NCBI GenBank assembly: GCA_027491295.1
Contig: JAIXWK010000001.1
Location: forward strand, 1 to 64,000
DNA: 64,000 nucleotides
Direction of reading: 5' to 3'
DNA from: Microbacteriaceae bacterium
Lineage (GTDB): Bacteria > Actinomycetota > Actinomycetes > Actinomycetales > Microbacteriaceae
The notes beneath the pieces were generated by a model. The model was not told the origin of the DNA, did no database searches, and saw only the letters and a program-made list of their open reading frames with translations. Below, piece by piece: positions 27,655 to 36,377 of this stretch. The translations under genes were made by a program, and so were the position numbers. How positions within the stretch are numbered: position 1 is the stretch's first letter; every line of letters starts with the position of its first letter.

Positions 27655-30169
27655 CTCGCCTGCCGGTTAGCTGCCAAGCATCTTCATCGCCGTCATCCTC
27701 TTCGCCTGGCAGGTCTCCCTCAAATACCGCTGAGGTAGCCCCTGACAACTTGGCGAGCAGTTCCGGAAGTTCGTCTGGTTTGACCAAGACATCTCTCGCC
27801 TTTGAACCCTCCGAAGGACCAACGATACCCCGGGATTCCATCAGGTCCATGAGCCTTCCGGCTTTGGCAAAACCCACCCTGAGCTTTCGCTGCAGCATTG
27901 ACGTTGAGCCAAACTGCGAGTTGACCACCAAGTTGGTGGCCTGTAGCAAAAGATCAAGGTCATCTCCAATGTCGCTGTCGACAACGCGCGTTTGAGCAAC
28001 CACGGTGACGTCACTGCGGTATTCGGGCTCCATTTGCGCTTTGACATGGTTCACGATTCGATGCAGTTCGTCTTCTGAAATCCAAGCACCTTGAACCCTC
28101 ACCGGCTTGTTTGTGCCCATTGGTGCAAAAAGCGCATCTCCTTGGCCAACTAGCTTCTCGGCACCAGGCTGATCCAGGATTACTCGAGAGTCGGTGACCG
28201 AGGAAACTGAGAAGGCCAGCCTCGAAGGAACGTTTGCCTTGATCAACCCTGTGACAACGTCAACCGATGGACGCTGGGTGGCAAGCACCAGGTGAATACC
28301 GGAGGCTCTTGCAAGCTGGGTAATTCGAACGATCGAGTCTTCAACATCGCGCGGGGCAACGATCATGAGATCTGCTAGCTCATCCACAACTACCAGTAGG
28401 TATGGATAGGGCTGTAGTTCTCGACGCGAATTTTCCGGCACCTTGACTTCACCGGCCACGATTGCCCGGTTGAAATCATCGATGTGCTTAAAGCCAAAGC
28501 TTGCCAAGTCGTCGTAGCGAGAATCCATCTCCTTCACAACCCACTGCAGTGCCTCGGCTGCCTTCTTGGGGTTTGTGATGATTGGGGTGACAAGGTGCGG
28601 GACGCCCTGATAAGCCGCGAGCTCTACTCGCTTTGGGTCGATTAGCACCATGCGAACCTCGGATGGCTTAGAGCGCATCAAGATCGAGGTAATCATCGCG
28701 TTCACAAAAGAGGACTTACCCGCACCTGTTGCACCTGCAACCAAAAGGTGCGGCATCTTTGCCAAGTTCGCAACTAGGTAACCACCCTCGACATCTTTAC
28801 CGACACCAATGGTGAGTGGGTGTGTGCTGTTGGCCGCGTTTTTGCTGCGAAGCACATCTCCCAGCGACACTGTCTCTCGGTCGGTGTTTGGAATCTCAAT
28901 TCCGATCGCACTCTTACCGGGAATCGGTGCCAGGATTCTCACCTCGTTGGACGCCACCGCATAAGAAATATTGTTGGTAAGGCGAGTCACCGCCTCAACC
29001 TTGACACCCGGCGCTAGCTCAACTTCGTAGCGGGTAACCGTCGGACCGCGCTGGAATCCAGAGACTCTAGCTTCGACATCAAATTCCTTGAAGACATCGT
29101 TGATTGCAGCAACGATTTGGTCATTTACCGCGCTCTTGGCTTTTGGTGGAGAGCCAGGAGCCAATAGCGAGAGCGATGGCAACACGTATGGTTTATTGGC
29201 TTTTTTAACCTTGGGGGCTGCTACGGCTGCTTCTTCGAGCACATCAATTGGCTCGGTGAGACCCTCTTCTTGAGATAAAAACTCGAGTTCGTCAACCGGA
29301 TCAGTCATTTCAACCACTGGGTAGGGCTCTTCGAGGTGCTCGTCGACAAATTCGTCAATGGCTTCAACCACAGCGGTGTCAAATGCAGGCTTGGCAGCTT
29401 TGTCCTTGTTCCACCAGCTGGACTTCTTGCCGTCAAAAGCATCTGGAATTTCAGCCTTTGGCTTGATGCCGAACAGGAAGTTGTAGAACTCGGTAAGCCG
29501 AGGCTTGATCTTGTTTGGCGCGGTGCCAGTCATAACCAAAACCGATACAGCCACCAAAAGCACCAGCACCGGTGTTGCCCCCCAGATGGTGAGCATGCTC
29601 AACAGCGGCCCGCCAATCAACCAACCGAATAACCCTCCGGCTAGCGCTAGGCCCTCAGGTCCATCAACATTTGGGGAAGGCGTTCCACCAAAGATGTGGA
29701 AGAAGCCTGAGATTACCGAGAGAAATAACCAAAAACCAATGGCGAATCGCGAACTATCGCGCACCGAGGCTGGGTGCCGAAACAAAAACAGCGAATAGAA
29801 AAGGAAGATTGCCGGCAGCGCATAAGCCACCCATCCAAAAAGCATGCCGAAGGTATAGGAGTGAAGTGCTTTTGCCCAAGGTTCATTGATTAGAAACCAG
29901 GCAAAAACCGCTCCGAATACAGAAAGCAGAAACACAAAAAATGGTGCTCCGTCGCGACGATCTTCGTCGGCTAGCTTCTCGGTGCTAAACGCTCTGACGA
30001 ACCTACCCATTAGGTGAGCAGTTCCCAGGTAAAACTTGCTCAGCCCCGCCAAAAACCCTGGCCCCTGTGCCTTTGCCGGACGTGGCTTAGTGGCTGCTGC
30101 TCTAGGTGCTGCAGTTCGCGCCGGTTTTCTACCGCTGGGTTTTCTAGGCGGTGGGGTCTTTGTAGCCAT
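27644..30169 (-). CDS. ftsK: DNA translocase FtsK/SpoIIIE
   Basis: Septal ATPase that pumps the chromosome termini and loads XerCD recombination. The 841-residue protein has a basic proline-rich N terminus (1-35), four or five membrane segments (about 70-225), an acidic linker (about 270-330), the motor with Walker [11 protein letters not shown] (about 480) and Walker [13 protein letters not shown] (about 590), and a C-terminal gamma winged-helix domain (about 740-805). The ATG at 30169 is chosen over GTG 30175 because a TAACTT hexamer ends 6 nt before it, as in leaderless promoters. Confidence 0.95.
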   Translation of the reverse strand: MATKTPPPRKPSGRKPARTAAPRAAATKPRPAKAQGPGFLAGLSKFYLGTAHLMGRFVRAFSTEKLADEDRRDGAPFFVFLLSVFGAVFAWFLINEPWAKALHSYTFGMLFGWVAYALPAIFLFYSLFLFRHPASVRDSSRFAIGFWLFLSVISGFFHIFGGTPSPNVDGPEGLALAGGLFGWLIGGPLLSMLTIWGATPVLVLLVAVSVLVMTGTAPNKIKPRLTEFYNFLFGIKPKAEIPDAFDGKKSSWWNKDKAAKPAFDTAVVEAIDEFVDEHLEEPYPVVEMTDPVDELEFLSQEEGLTEPIDVLEEAAVAAPKVKKANKPYVLPSLSLLAPGSPPKAKSAVNDQIVAAINDVFKEFDVEARVSGFQRGPTVTRYEVELAPGVKVEAVTRLTNNISYAVASNEVRILAPIPGKSAIGIEIPNTDRETVSLGDVLRSKNAANSTHPLTIGVGKDVEGGYLVANLAKMPHLLVAGATGAGKSSFVNAMITSILMRSKPSEVRMVLIDPKRVELAAYQGVPHLVTPIITNPKKAAEALQWVVKEMDSRYDDLASFGFKHIDDFNRAIVAGEVKVPENSRRELQPYPYLLVVVDELADLMIVAPRDVEDSIVRITQLARASGIHLVLATQRPSVDVVTGLIKANVPSRLAFSVSSVTDSRVILDQPGAEKLVGQGDALFAPMGTNKPVRVQGAWISEDELHRIVNHVKAQMEPEYRSDVTVVAQTRVVDSDIGDDLDLLLQATNLVVNSQFGSTSMLQRKLRVGFAKAGRLMDLMESRGIVGPSEGSKARDVLVKPDELPELLAKLSGATSAVFEGDLPGEEDDGDEDAWQLTGRRDDF

Positions 30170-30175
30170 GCACAC

Positions 30176-30181
30176 AAGTTA
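30176..30181 (-). promoter_or_regulatory. candidate -10 for leaderless ftsK
   Basis: TAACTT on the minus strand ends 6 nt before the ATG at 30169. It lies in the 35-nt gap after the RNase J stop. No strong -35. Confidence 0.4.
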
Positions 30182-30204
30182 GCAAGGCTTTAGGTCATTT
30201 TGCC

Positions 30205-31887
30205 CTAGGCAGGGCGGGAGGAGTGAACAACGATCGGGATGATCATTGGCTTTCTGCGGTGAGCTTTTGCCACCCAACCGCCGATGGTCCTGCGAATCAC
30301 CTGCTGCATTGTGTAGGTGTCCCTGATTCCTTCAACCGCAGCGCGCTCTAGTGCACGCTCAATCTCAGGAAGGATGTCGTCAAACACATGGTCATCCTCG
30401 GCATACGCCCGAGCGCGAATCTCAGGTCCTTCGACAACCTTGCCGGTGCTCGGATCAATCACCGCAAATATTGAGATAAATCCCTCGGCCGCAAGGATTC
30501 TGCGGTCTTTGAGGTCCTCATCGGTGATCTTTCCCACCGTCTTGCCATCGACATAGAGCATGTCGCAAGGGACCTGGCCGACAACCTTGGCGACACCATC
30601 TACCAGGTCAATCACCGCGCCATCGTGAACAATCAGAGTCTGTTCGGCAGGAACTCCGGTTTGAATAGCGAGTTTGGCATTTGCGTGCAGGTGTCGTGCC
30701 TCACCGTGGATCGGAAGCACGTTTCTGGGCTTGAGGATGTTGTAGCAGTAAAGCAACTCACCGGCGGCTGCGTGTCCAGAGACGTGAACCTTGGCATTGC
30801 CCTTGTGCACCACATTCGCGCCAAGGCGAATCAATCCATCGATTACTCGGTAGACCGCATTCTCGTTACCCGGAATCAAAGAAGACGCCATCAAAACTGT
30901 GTCGCCCTCACCAATGATGATGCGGTGATCGCGGTTAGCGATTCTCGATAGCACAGCCATCGGCTCACCCTGGCTGCCGGTAGACATCAGCACAATTCGG
31001 TTATCTGGAATCTCATCGATGTCATTGAGGTCAACAATCAAACCGGCAGGGACTTTGAGGTAACCAAGATCTGCCGCGATGCCCATGTTGCGAACCATGC
31101 TGCGGCCAACAAAGGCCACCTTGCGATTATTGGCAACTGCTGCATCCAGCACCTGCTGCACACGGTGAACGTGTGAGGAGAATGACGCAACCACTACCTT
31201 GCCCAATGTCTTGCTAATTACGTTCTCAATAACCGGACCGATATCGCGCTCCAGCGGTGTGAAGCCTGGGACATCGGCATTGGTGCTGTCCACCATGAAT
31301 AGATCAAGGCCCTCTTCGCCAATGCGTGCAAAGGTCCGGAGGTCCGTCAAGCGCCCATCGAGAGGCAACTGGTCCATCTTGAAATCACCGGTAGCTAAAA
31401 CTGTTCCGGCAGTGCTTCTGATGATTACCGCCAGCGAGTCTGGAATCGAGTGATTCACCGCCACAAACTCAAGATTGAACGGGCCAAGCTGCTCGATCTG
31501 ACCCTCTTTCACGGTGTGTGAGAACGGGGTGATTCGGTGCTCTTTTAGCTTTGCCTCAACTAGCGCAAGGGTTAGCGTTGAACCAATGATTGGGATGTCT
31601 TTGCGCATCGCCAAAAGATATGGCACGCCACCGATGTGGTCCTCGTGACCGTGTGTGAGCACAGCTCCGACAATCCGGTCCAGCTTGTCCTCTAGGTAAC
31701 CAAAGTCCGGCAAAATCAGATCGACACCGGGCTGAGTTTCCTCTGGGAACAGCACACCGCAGTCCAGAATCATGATTTGACCGTCTAGTTCAAATACGGT
31801 CATGTTTCGACCAATTTCACCAATTCCGCCAAGCGGAATGATGCGCAAAACGCCTGGTCTAAGTGGTGCTGGGGCGGATAACTCCAC
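30205..31887 (-). CDS. rnj: ribonuclease J
   Basis: Zinc-dependent 5'-exo/endoribonuclease of mRNA decay and rRNA maturation. The 560-residue metallo-beta-lactamase/beta-CASP protein has the metal motif HGHEDH (79-84), further conserved histidines in AVNHSIPDS and GDFKMDQ, the beta-CASP segments (about 220-390, including LPIHGEARHL) and a C-terminal RNase J domain. The GTG start overlaps the dapA TAG by one base (TAGTG). The dapA-rnj-ftsK order is standard in actinobacteria. Confidence 0.96.
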   Translation of the reverse strand: MELSAPAPLRPGVLRIIPLGGIGEIGRNMTVFELDGQIMILDCGVLFPEETQPGVDLILPDFGYLEDKLDRIVGAVLTHGHEDHIGGVPYLLAMRKDIPIIGSTLTLALVEAKLKEHRITPFSHTVKEGQIEQLGPFNLEFVAVNHSIPDSLAVIIRSTAGTVLATGDFKMDQLPLDGRLTDLRTFARIGEEGLDLFMVDSTNADVPGFTPLERDIGPVIENVISKTLGKVVVASFSSHVHRVQQVLDAAVANNRKVAFVGRSMVRNMGIAADLGYLKVPAGLIVDLNDIDEIPDNRIVLMSTGSQGEPMAVLSRIANRDHRIIIGEGDTVLMASSLIPGNENAVYRVIDGLIRLGANVVHKGNAKVHVSGHAAAGELLYCYNILKPRNVLPIHGEARHLHANAKLAIQTGVPAEQTLIVHDGAVIDLVDGVAKVVGQVPCDMLYVDGKTVGKITDEDLKDRRILAAEGFISIFAVIDPSTGKVVEGPEIRARAYAEDDHVFDDILPEIERALERAAVEGIRDTYTMQQVIRRTIGGWVAKAHRRKPMIIPIVVHSSRPA

Positions 31888-32867
31888 TAGCGAGTAGTTC
31901 CCGCCACCTTGGGCAAGGCACCACCGGCTGCAGCATTGCGATCCGGCCTGAAGTTATCAAAACTCAAGCCTGGGACCGAAACCACCTGGTCAATAGCGCT
32001 TTCGATGGCTGCGGCTTCGTGGTCCTCAGGGCCAACCAGCGGCAAACGCACGCGAGGAGAGTTGATGTGCCCCAGACCATGCAACACGTATTTTGCCGCA
32101 ACGGTTCCAGGAACGTGAGTCATAATCGCACGCTGCAACGGCTCAAGCGCGTTGTGGACCTTGAGTGCTGAGTGGAAATCGTTCTTATTGGTGGCATCCA
32201 CCATCTCGCGATAGGCATGAGGGGCAATGTTTGCGGTGACACCGATTAGACCGGTGGCCCCAATCGAAAGATGAGGCAGAACATTCGGATCATCGCCAGA
32301 GAAATACAGCAATCCGGTTTCCAACATCAATCGAGAAGCCTGCGCTAAATCACCCTTAGCGTCCTTGATTGCAACGATGTTTGGGTGCTTAGCTGCGCGG
32401 TGAAAAGTGTCGTAGGCAATGGCAACGCCGGTGCGCCCTGGAATGTCATACAAGATCACCGGCAGGTCGGTGGCGTCAGCGATTAGTCGGAAGTGGGTAA
32501 GAATTCCAGCCTGGGTTGGCTTGTTGTAGTAAGGGGTCACAATCATGACGCCGTCTGCACCGGCTTTTTCGCTGGCCTTGTAAAGTTGCATGGCGTGCGC
32601 GGTTTCGTTAGAGCCACCGCCGGTGATGATCTTGGCACGTCCCGCAGAAACGGACTTTCCAACCTCGACAAGCTTGATCTTCTCAGCATCGGTAAGAGTG
32701 GAGGTCTCACCGGTGGTTCCGGTAACCACTACGCCGTCTGCACCATTTGAAATCACATAGTCCATGTGACGCTCGGTAGCGTCCCAATCGACTTCACCAT
32801 CCGCGGTCATCGGGGTCACCAGTGCGACTAGCACCTGACCGAAGAGATCTTTATGTTGTTGAACCAT
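31887..32867 (-). CDS. dapA: 4-hydroxy-tetrahydrodipicolinate synthase
   Basis: Condenses pyruvate with aspartate semialdehyde in lysine/diaminopimelate synthesis. The 326-residue aldolase-fold protein has Lys168 (VAIKDAKGD) for the Schiff base, Tyr140 (LYDIPGRTG) and TTGE (51-54). The C-terminal extension after 300 is longer than in E. coli. A TAGGCT hexamer ends 6 nt before the ATG and there is no Shine-Dalgarno sequence, so the transcript is probably leaderless. Confidence 0.96.
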   Translation of the reverse strand: MVQQHKDLFGQVLVALVTPMTADGEVDWDATERHMDYVISNGADGVVVTGTTGETSTLTDAEKIKLVEVGKSVSAGRAKIITGGGSNETAHAMQLYKASEKAGADGVMIVTPYYNKPTQAGILTHFRLIADATDLPVILYDIPGRTGVAIAYDTFHRAAKHPNIVAIKDAKGDLAQASRLMLETGLLYFSGDDPNVLPHLSIGATGLIGVTANIAPHAYREMVDATNKNDFHSALKVHNALEPLQRAIMTHVPGTVAAKYVLHGLGHINSPRVRLPLVGPEDHEAAAIESAIDQVVSVPGLSFDNFRPDRNAAAGGALPKVAGTTR

Positions 32868-32873
32868 TTGACT

Positions 32874-32903
32874 AGCCTACCCGCAAGGGCAAGTGGCAAC
32901 CAA
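32874..32903 (-). promoter_or_regulatory. candidate leaderless promoter of dapA
   Basis: Minus strand TTGGTT (32898-32903), 18-nt spacer, TAGGCT (32874-32879), then 6 nt to the ATG. Confidence 0.5.
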
Positions 32904-32965
32904 GCACCGAGTTAGCCTCAGCCGCCTTTGGCGTGCGAGAGCAGGCCAACAACTCTGGTTTGTTT

Positions 32966-33454
32966 TTACTCTTCGCCAGAGGATCGAAACGACGCAGGCT
33001 CGTAAATCAACTTGTATAAAGTGGTAGAATTTTTATCATCCTGTGAATTGGGTTCAAATATGTAACCTTGCGGACCCGCAATCGACAAAACCATGGATTC
33101 CTCCTCTAGGACTTTGCTGCCGTATAAGGGTGGTTCATTAGGATTTTGGGCTTTATCGAAGTCGGTCTTTTTGAAGTAGTAGACACCGGCAAAGCCATGC
33201 ATGGTTCCATCGGCTGCTTGGTATTTGATATTCACCTGCGCAATTGCCCCAGCCTCTCGAGCCTGATTTGCAAACTGATTTGGCGTGCTTGCCATCACAT
33301 TCTCAACGGATAAGCGATTCGCAATCTCAGCTGGAACTTCTATCGAATAAGGAATCGGGGCAAGATCCACTTTTATCATCGCCGGAACTTCATTAGAGCA
33401 GGCAGCGAGCAATAGTAACAAGAGTGGAATCAGGCCAAACTTCAATCGCTTCAA
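32966..33454 (-). CDS. predicted lipoprotein of unknown function
   Basis: A 162-residue secreted protein with a classic lipoprotein signal: KRLKF, a run of leucines and the lipobox LAAC with Cys19. The mature part shows no family I recognise; it has a beta-rich look with PNQFANQAREAGAIAQ, GMHGFAGVYYFKK-like and GPQGYIFEPNSQDD segments. The TTG start at 33454 is chosen because GAGAGG stands 8 nt upstream and the signal peptide then begins at residue 1; 17 more in-frame codons upstream look unlikely. It lies 81 nt after thyX and may be cotranscribed with it. Confidence 0.7.
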   Translation of the reverse strand: MKRLKFGLIPLLLLLLAACSNEVPAMIKVDLAPIPYSIEVPAEIANRLSVENVMASTPNQFANQAREAGAIAQVNIKYQAADGTMHGFAGVYYFKKTDFDKAQNPNEPPLYGSKVLEEESMVLSIAGPQGYIFEPNSQDDKNSTTLYKLIYEPASFRSSGEE

Positions 33455-33535
33455 GAAATCAACCTCTCGCGCACGGTCTTCAGAATTCGAGCAGTGTCGA
33501 AGCAAAAAGCTTAGAAGAAGAGTCGACCAAGCAGG

Positions 33536-34264
33536 CTATGGTGCTACTCGACCATTGGCATTGAAGGACTCGTAAGTCAAAGGCATAAGCTCAGCCCAGA
33601 AATCTTCCATCTTCTCCGCAACCATTTCGATCTCACGCTGCGGGTAAGAGGGGAAATGAGTGCCCTCGCGTGAGGTGCGAAGCGAAAGGAAGTTCATCAG
33701 TGAACGAGAGTTCATGGTGACGTACATGCTCGAATAGATGTTCAGCGGCAGAACGATACGAGCCACTTCTCTCGCAATACCCGCCTCCAGCATGCGCTGG
33801 TATGCCTCGTAGGCTGCGCGGGTAACCGCCATGGTTTCCTGCTCAACCAGTGCGGTCTGCTCAGCGCTACCGTCATGAAACTCGTAGTGACCAGGCTTTC
33901 CAACCTGAATCAGCTTGCGCTCAGGGCCCGGAACATAGAAAACCGGCTGAAGCTCACGGTAGCGTCCGGATTCTTCGTTGTAGCTTGCGATGCGGTGACG
34001 CATGAACTCGCGGAAAACGAAGATTGGGGCCTGAACATAGAAAGTAAGAGAGTTGTGCTCAAAAGGGGAACCGTGGCGATCGCGCATCAGGTAGTTGATC
34101 AAACCCTTGTCGCGCTTATCAGTCTCGGCATCGGACTTTAGGGCTCCCTCAAGAGTCTGCTCGCCCTGAGTTGAAACTCTTGCGGCATAAAGCACGTCGG
34201 CATCGTTGGCAGAGGCTCGAACCAGCTCAACGGTCATGTCTGTTCTAAATTGAATTTCACTCAC
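33536..34264 (-). CDS. thyX: flavin-dependent thymidylate synthase
   Basis: Makes dTMP from dUMP using FAD, NADPH and methylenetetrahydrofolate. The 242-residue protein carries the ThyX signature RHR followed by the serine region (MRHRIASYNEESGRY, about 83-97), plus LMNFLSLRTS and the RTSREGTHFPSYPQREIEMVAEKM tail region split over the C-terminal third. The GTG at 34264 is preferred: a TAGGCT hexamer ends 7 nt before it and there is no ribosome-binding site. No thyA is seen in the window, so this may be the only thymidylate synthase. Confidence 0.95.
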   Translation of the reverse strand: MSEIQFRTDMTVELVRASANDADVLYAARVSTQGEQTLEGALKSDAETDKRDKGLINYLMRDRHGSPFEHNSLTFYVQAPIFVFREFMRHRIASYNEESGRYRELQPVFYVPGPERKLIQVGKPGHYEFHDGSAEQTALVEQETMAVTRAAYEAYQRMLEAGIAREVARIVLPLNIYSSMYVTMNSRSLMNFLSLRTSREGTHFPSYPQREIEMVAEKMEDFWAELMPLTYESFNANGRVAP

Positions 34265-34271
34265 GGCACAA

Positions 34272-34277
34272 AGCCTA
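34272..34277 (-). promoter_or_regulatory. candidate -10 for leaderless thyX
   Basis: TAGGCT on the minus strand ends 7 nt before the GTG at 34264. The region between thyX and the divergent thioredoxin gene is 80 bp. Confidence 0.4.
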
Positions 34278-34344
34278 GACGAGCCAAAAAGTAAAAAAGC
34301 GCAACACTCCGCAACTGGTCGGTGCAATCGCTTACCCTTGGCAA

Positions 34345-34788
34345 GTGGAAATCTCTGGTTTGTTTCTAGCGCTTGGGCTACTGGGCCTCACGCTGGCTGC
34401 TGGCATCTTCTACAAAGTGTCCGCGGGCAGGGGTCGAAGCATCCAAAGAAGCGAAGTTATTGACCTTTCGCGAATTGGGGCTCACAAGAATGGCTCCTCG
34501 ATAACCGAACCGGGAAAGAGTGCCACCCTGCTGCTATTTTCGACGGAGTATTGCGGTCAGTGCTCGGCGGTGCGTCGCTCCCTGGCGCAAATTGAGTACC
34601 GTGCCGGCGGAGTGCTGCAGGCCGAGGTTGATCTAACCGACCGGCTAGATCTCGCGGCAAGGTTTCAGATTTCGCAAACCCCAACGGTCTTTATCCTCAA
34701 TGCCAAAGGCGAGCTAACCTTCCGGGTGAGCGGTGTTCCAAGGCAAGGACTAATTCAACAAGAGCTAACAAAGTTAGGAATCAAATGA
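34345..34788 (+). CDS. membrane-anchored thioredoxin-like protein
   Basis: A 147-residue protein with an N-terminal membrane anchor (about 4-24) and a thioredoxin fold (about 55-145). The active site is Cys70-Gly-Gln-Cys73 in STEYCGQCSAVRRSL and the cis-proline lies in ISQTPTVFIL. It is predicted to act in thiol-disulfide exchange at the membrane; which side the domain faces is not certain. The GTG start has a TACCCT hexamer 6 nt upstream (34333-34338), suggesting a leaderless transcript. It overlaps the DUF4395 gene by four bases, a pairing seen repeatedly in actinobacteria. Confidence 0.85.
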   Translation: MEISGLFLALGLLGLTLAAGIFYKVSAGRGRSIQRSEVIDLSRIGAHKNGSSITEPGKSATLLLFSTEYCGQCSAVRRSLAQIEYRAGGVLQAEVDLTDRLDLAARFQISQTPTVFILNAKGELTFRVSGVPRQGLIQQELTKLGIK

Positions 34789-35228
34789 GTGCAGAACTAA
34801 TCGATCCTCGCGGACCAAGATTCGGTGCGGCCATCACAAGCGCGCTGTCACTGACCGCGTTCGGTATCGCGGTATCGGCCCCAGAGGGCTTCTTCACTGC
34901 CTACCCGCTAATCGTGCTGCTCGCAGTGCTGTTTAGCTGGAGCGTTTTTAGCCCTAAGACTCACCCATACGGACTTGTGTTTAAGAAGCTAGTTCGCCCG
35001 CGCCTTTCAGCGCCAGGTGAGCTAGAGGATTCACGCCCACCACAGTTTGCCCAAAAGGTCGGACTTGGATTTGCACTTCTGGGTTTGATTGGCTTCTGGT
35101 TTGCACCGGTTCTGGTTGCAGTTAGCGCTGGATTTATCTTCTTTGCAGCTTTCCTAAACGCATTTTTCAACTTCTGCCTAGGTTGCCAGATGTACTTAGG
35201 TCTAAAGCGCTTTGGGATCGTTAGCTAG
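34785..35228 (+). CDS. DUF4395 membrane protein with a CxxC motif
   Basis: A 147-residue integral membrane protein with about four helices (near 17-33, 40-56, 92-112, 112-130). It begins DPRGPRFGAAITSA, typical of DUF4395, and ends with Cys131-Leu-Gly-Cys134 in NFCLGCQMYLGL. The start overlaps the thioredoxin stop, so the two are translationally coupled. An electron-transfer partnership with the thioredoxin is inferred from this and from the paired cysteines. The 3' end overlaps the convergent TPR gene by 27 bases. Confidence 0.82.
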   Translation: MSAELIDPRGPRFGAAITSALSLTAFGIAVSAPEGFFTAYPLIVLLAVLFSWSVFSPKTHPYGLVFKKLVRPRLSAPGELEDSRPPQFAQKVGLGFALLGLIGFWFAPVLVAVSAGFIFFAAFLNAFFNFCLGCQMYLGLKRFGIVS

Positions 35229-35639
35229 TTTGATTGCCTTGCGGATTGACTTGCGAGCTAGCTTGCGATCGCCGGAAGCTTCGTAGCACTCCCCCAGGCG
35301 AAACCAAAGTTCCCAGTTGGCAAGATCTTTTGACACCAAGGACTTGATTCGCTCAAACTCAGCCTGAGCGCTTTCCTTGGTTGGCTTACCGCTTGGTCGA
35401 AGTGCAAATTCCAGTGGGGGCTCAGAGTTTCTGCGAGAAAGTCTCTCTGCGTCCATACCGAACTTGATTTCAGTGAGGATTGCCCAAGCGGCAATCAACG
35501 GCAGCACCAAAAGTGCAACTCCCATGGCCTTTGCCACCAGGCTCGCATCTAACAGCAGCAAGATAGCCTTTTGGCCCAGCAAAACCAAATAAATGACAGC
35601 CAGAGCGGCCATCACCAAGGCCCAGATTTTTGCTGACAC
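35202..35639 (-). CDS. membrane protein with a short TPR-like C terminus
   Basis: A 145-residue protein with two membrane helices (about 4-30 and 38-58) and a cytoplasmic tail ending in a tetratricopeptide-like repeat (about 105-140: NWELWFRLGECYEASGDRKLARKSIRKAIKLA). No enzyme motif is seen; function is unknown. It overlaps the dapB stop by one base, so it probably shares the dapB transcript. Confidence 0.7.
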   Translation of the reverse strand: MSAKIWALVMAALAVIYLVLLGQKAILLLLDASLVAKAMGVALLVLPLIAAWAILTEIKFGMDAERLSRRNSEPPLEFALRPSGKPTKESAQAEFERIKSLVSKDLANWELWFRLGECYEASGDRKLARKSIRKAIKLANDPKAL

Positions 35640-36364
35640 TAGTTCGCTACAACCTGATCAAGTCCGACAGTTAGGCCCTTGGCACTTTGGGCGTATGCAA
35701 TACACAGGCGAATGCCCTCGGCATAAGCGTGGTGAGAAGAAACCTCGTGCGAGATGGTCAATATCTCGTTACCGGCACCGAAAATCACATCTTGCTTCGC
35801 AGAGACTCCCTGCAGGCGAAGTGAGTGGATTGGCACACCTGCAACCACTTGACCGCGAGCAGGCTGCTCAACTCCTGGAATAAGTGGTTGAACCATGCCT
35901 TTACGGGCAGCAGCAATCTGCTCAGCGGTTCTGACCGCGGTGCCAGACGGCGAATCGACCTTGCCGGCATGGTGAGCCTCAACGATTTCGATGGAGTCAA
36001 AGTACTTGGCAGCTAAAGCCGCAAACTGCTGAGCGAGCATCGAACCAATTGAGAAATTAGGGACCACAATCGCTGCGGCGCTTGGGTGCTCTGCGAGCAA
36101 CTTGCTCAATTCCGCAAGGTGGATTTCGCTCCAACCGGAGGTGCCAACAACAATCTTGAGATCGTGCTGGATGGCATACTCCACCACCTTCCGGCTCACC
36201 TCAGGAAGCGTGAAGTCAACCACGACATCAGCCCCAAGCATGTGTGACAGGTCAGACTTTGAGGTCAGGGAAGCGTGCAGCTTTAGGTTGGCATCGGAAT
36301 CAATAAGTTGCAGCGCAAGGCTGCCCATTCTGCCGCTTGCGCCCACTACCGCTACTGAGATCAT
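35639..36364 (-). CDS. dapB: 4-hydroxy-tetrahydrodipicolinate reductase
   Basis: NAD(P)H-dependent step after DapA in diaminopimelate synthesis. The 241-residue protein has the Rossmann motif VAVVGASGRMG (4-14), the family signature EAHHAGKVDSPSGTA (about 136-150) with catalytic His and Lys, and a C-terminal GLTVGLDQVV. It follows the M16 peptidase gene by 13 nt. In mycobacteria dapB, thyX and dapA are near neighbours; here dapB and thyX-dapA are separated by three genes. Confidence 0.96.
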   Translation of the reverse strand: MISVAVVGASGRMGSLALQLIDSDANLKLHASLTSKSDLSHMLGADVVVDFTLPEVSRKVVEYAIQHDLKIVVGTSGWSEIHLAELSKLLAEHPSAAAIVVPNFSIGSMLAQQFAALAAKYFDSIEIVEAHHAGKVDSPSGTAVRTAEQIAAARKGMVQPLIPGVEQPARGQVVAGVPIHSLRLQGVSAKQDVIFGAGNEILTISHEVSSHHAYAEGIRLCIAYAQSAKGLTVGLDQVVAN

Positions 36365-36377
36365 GCTGATAAACCTA

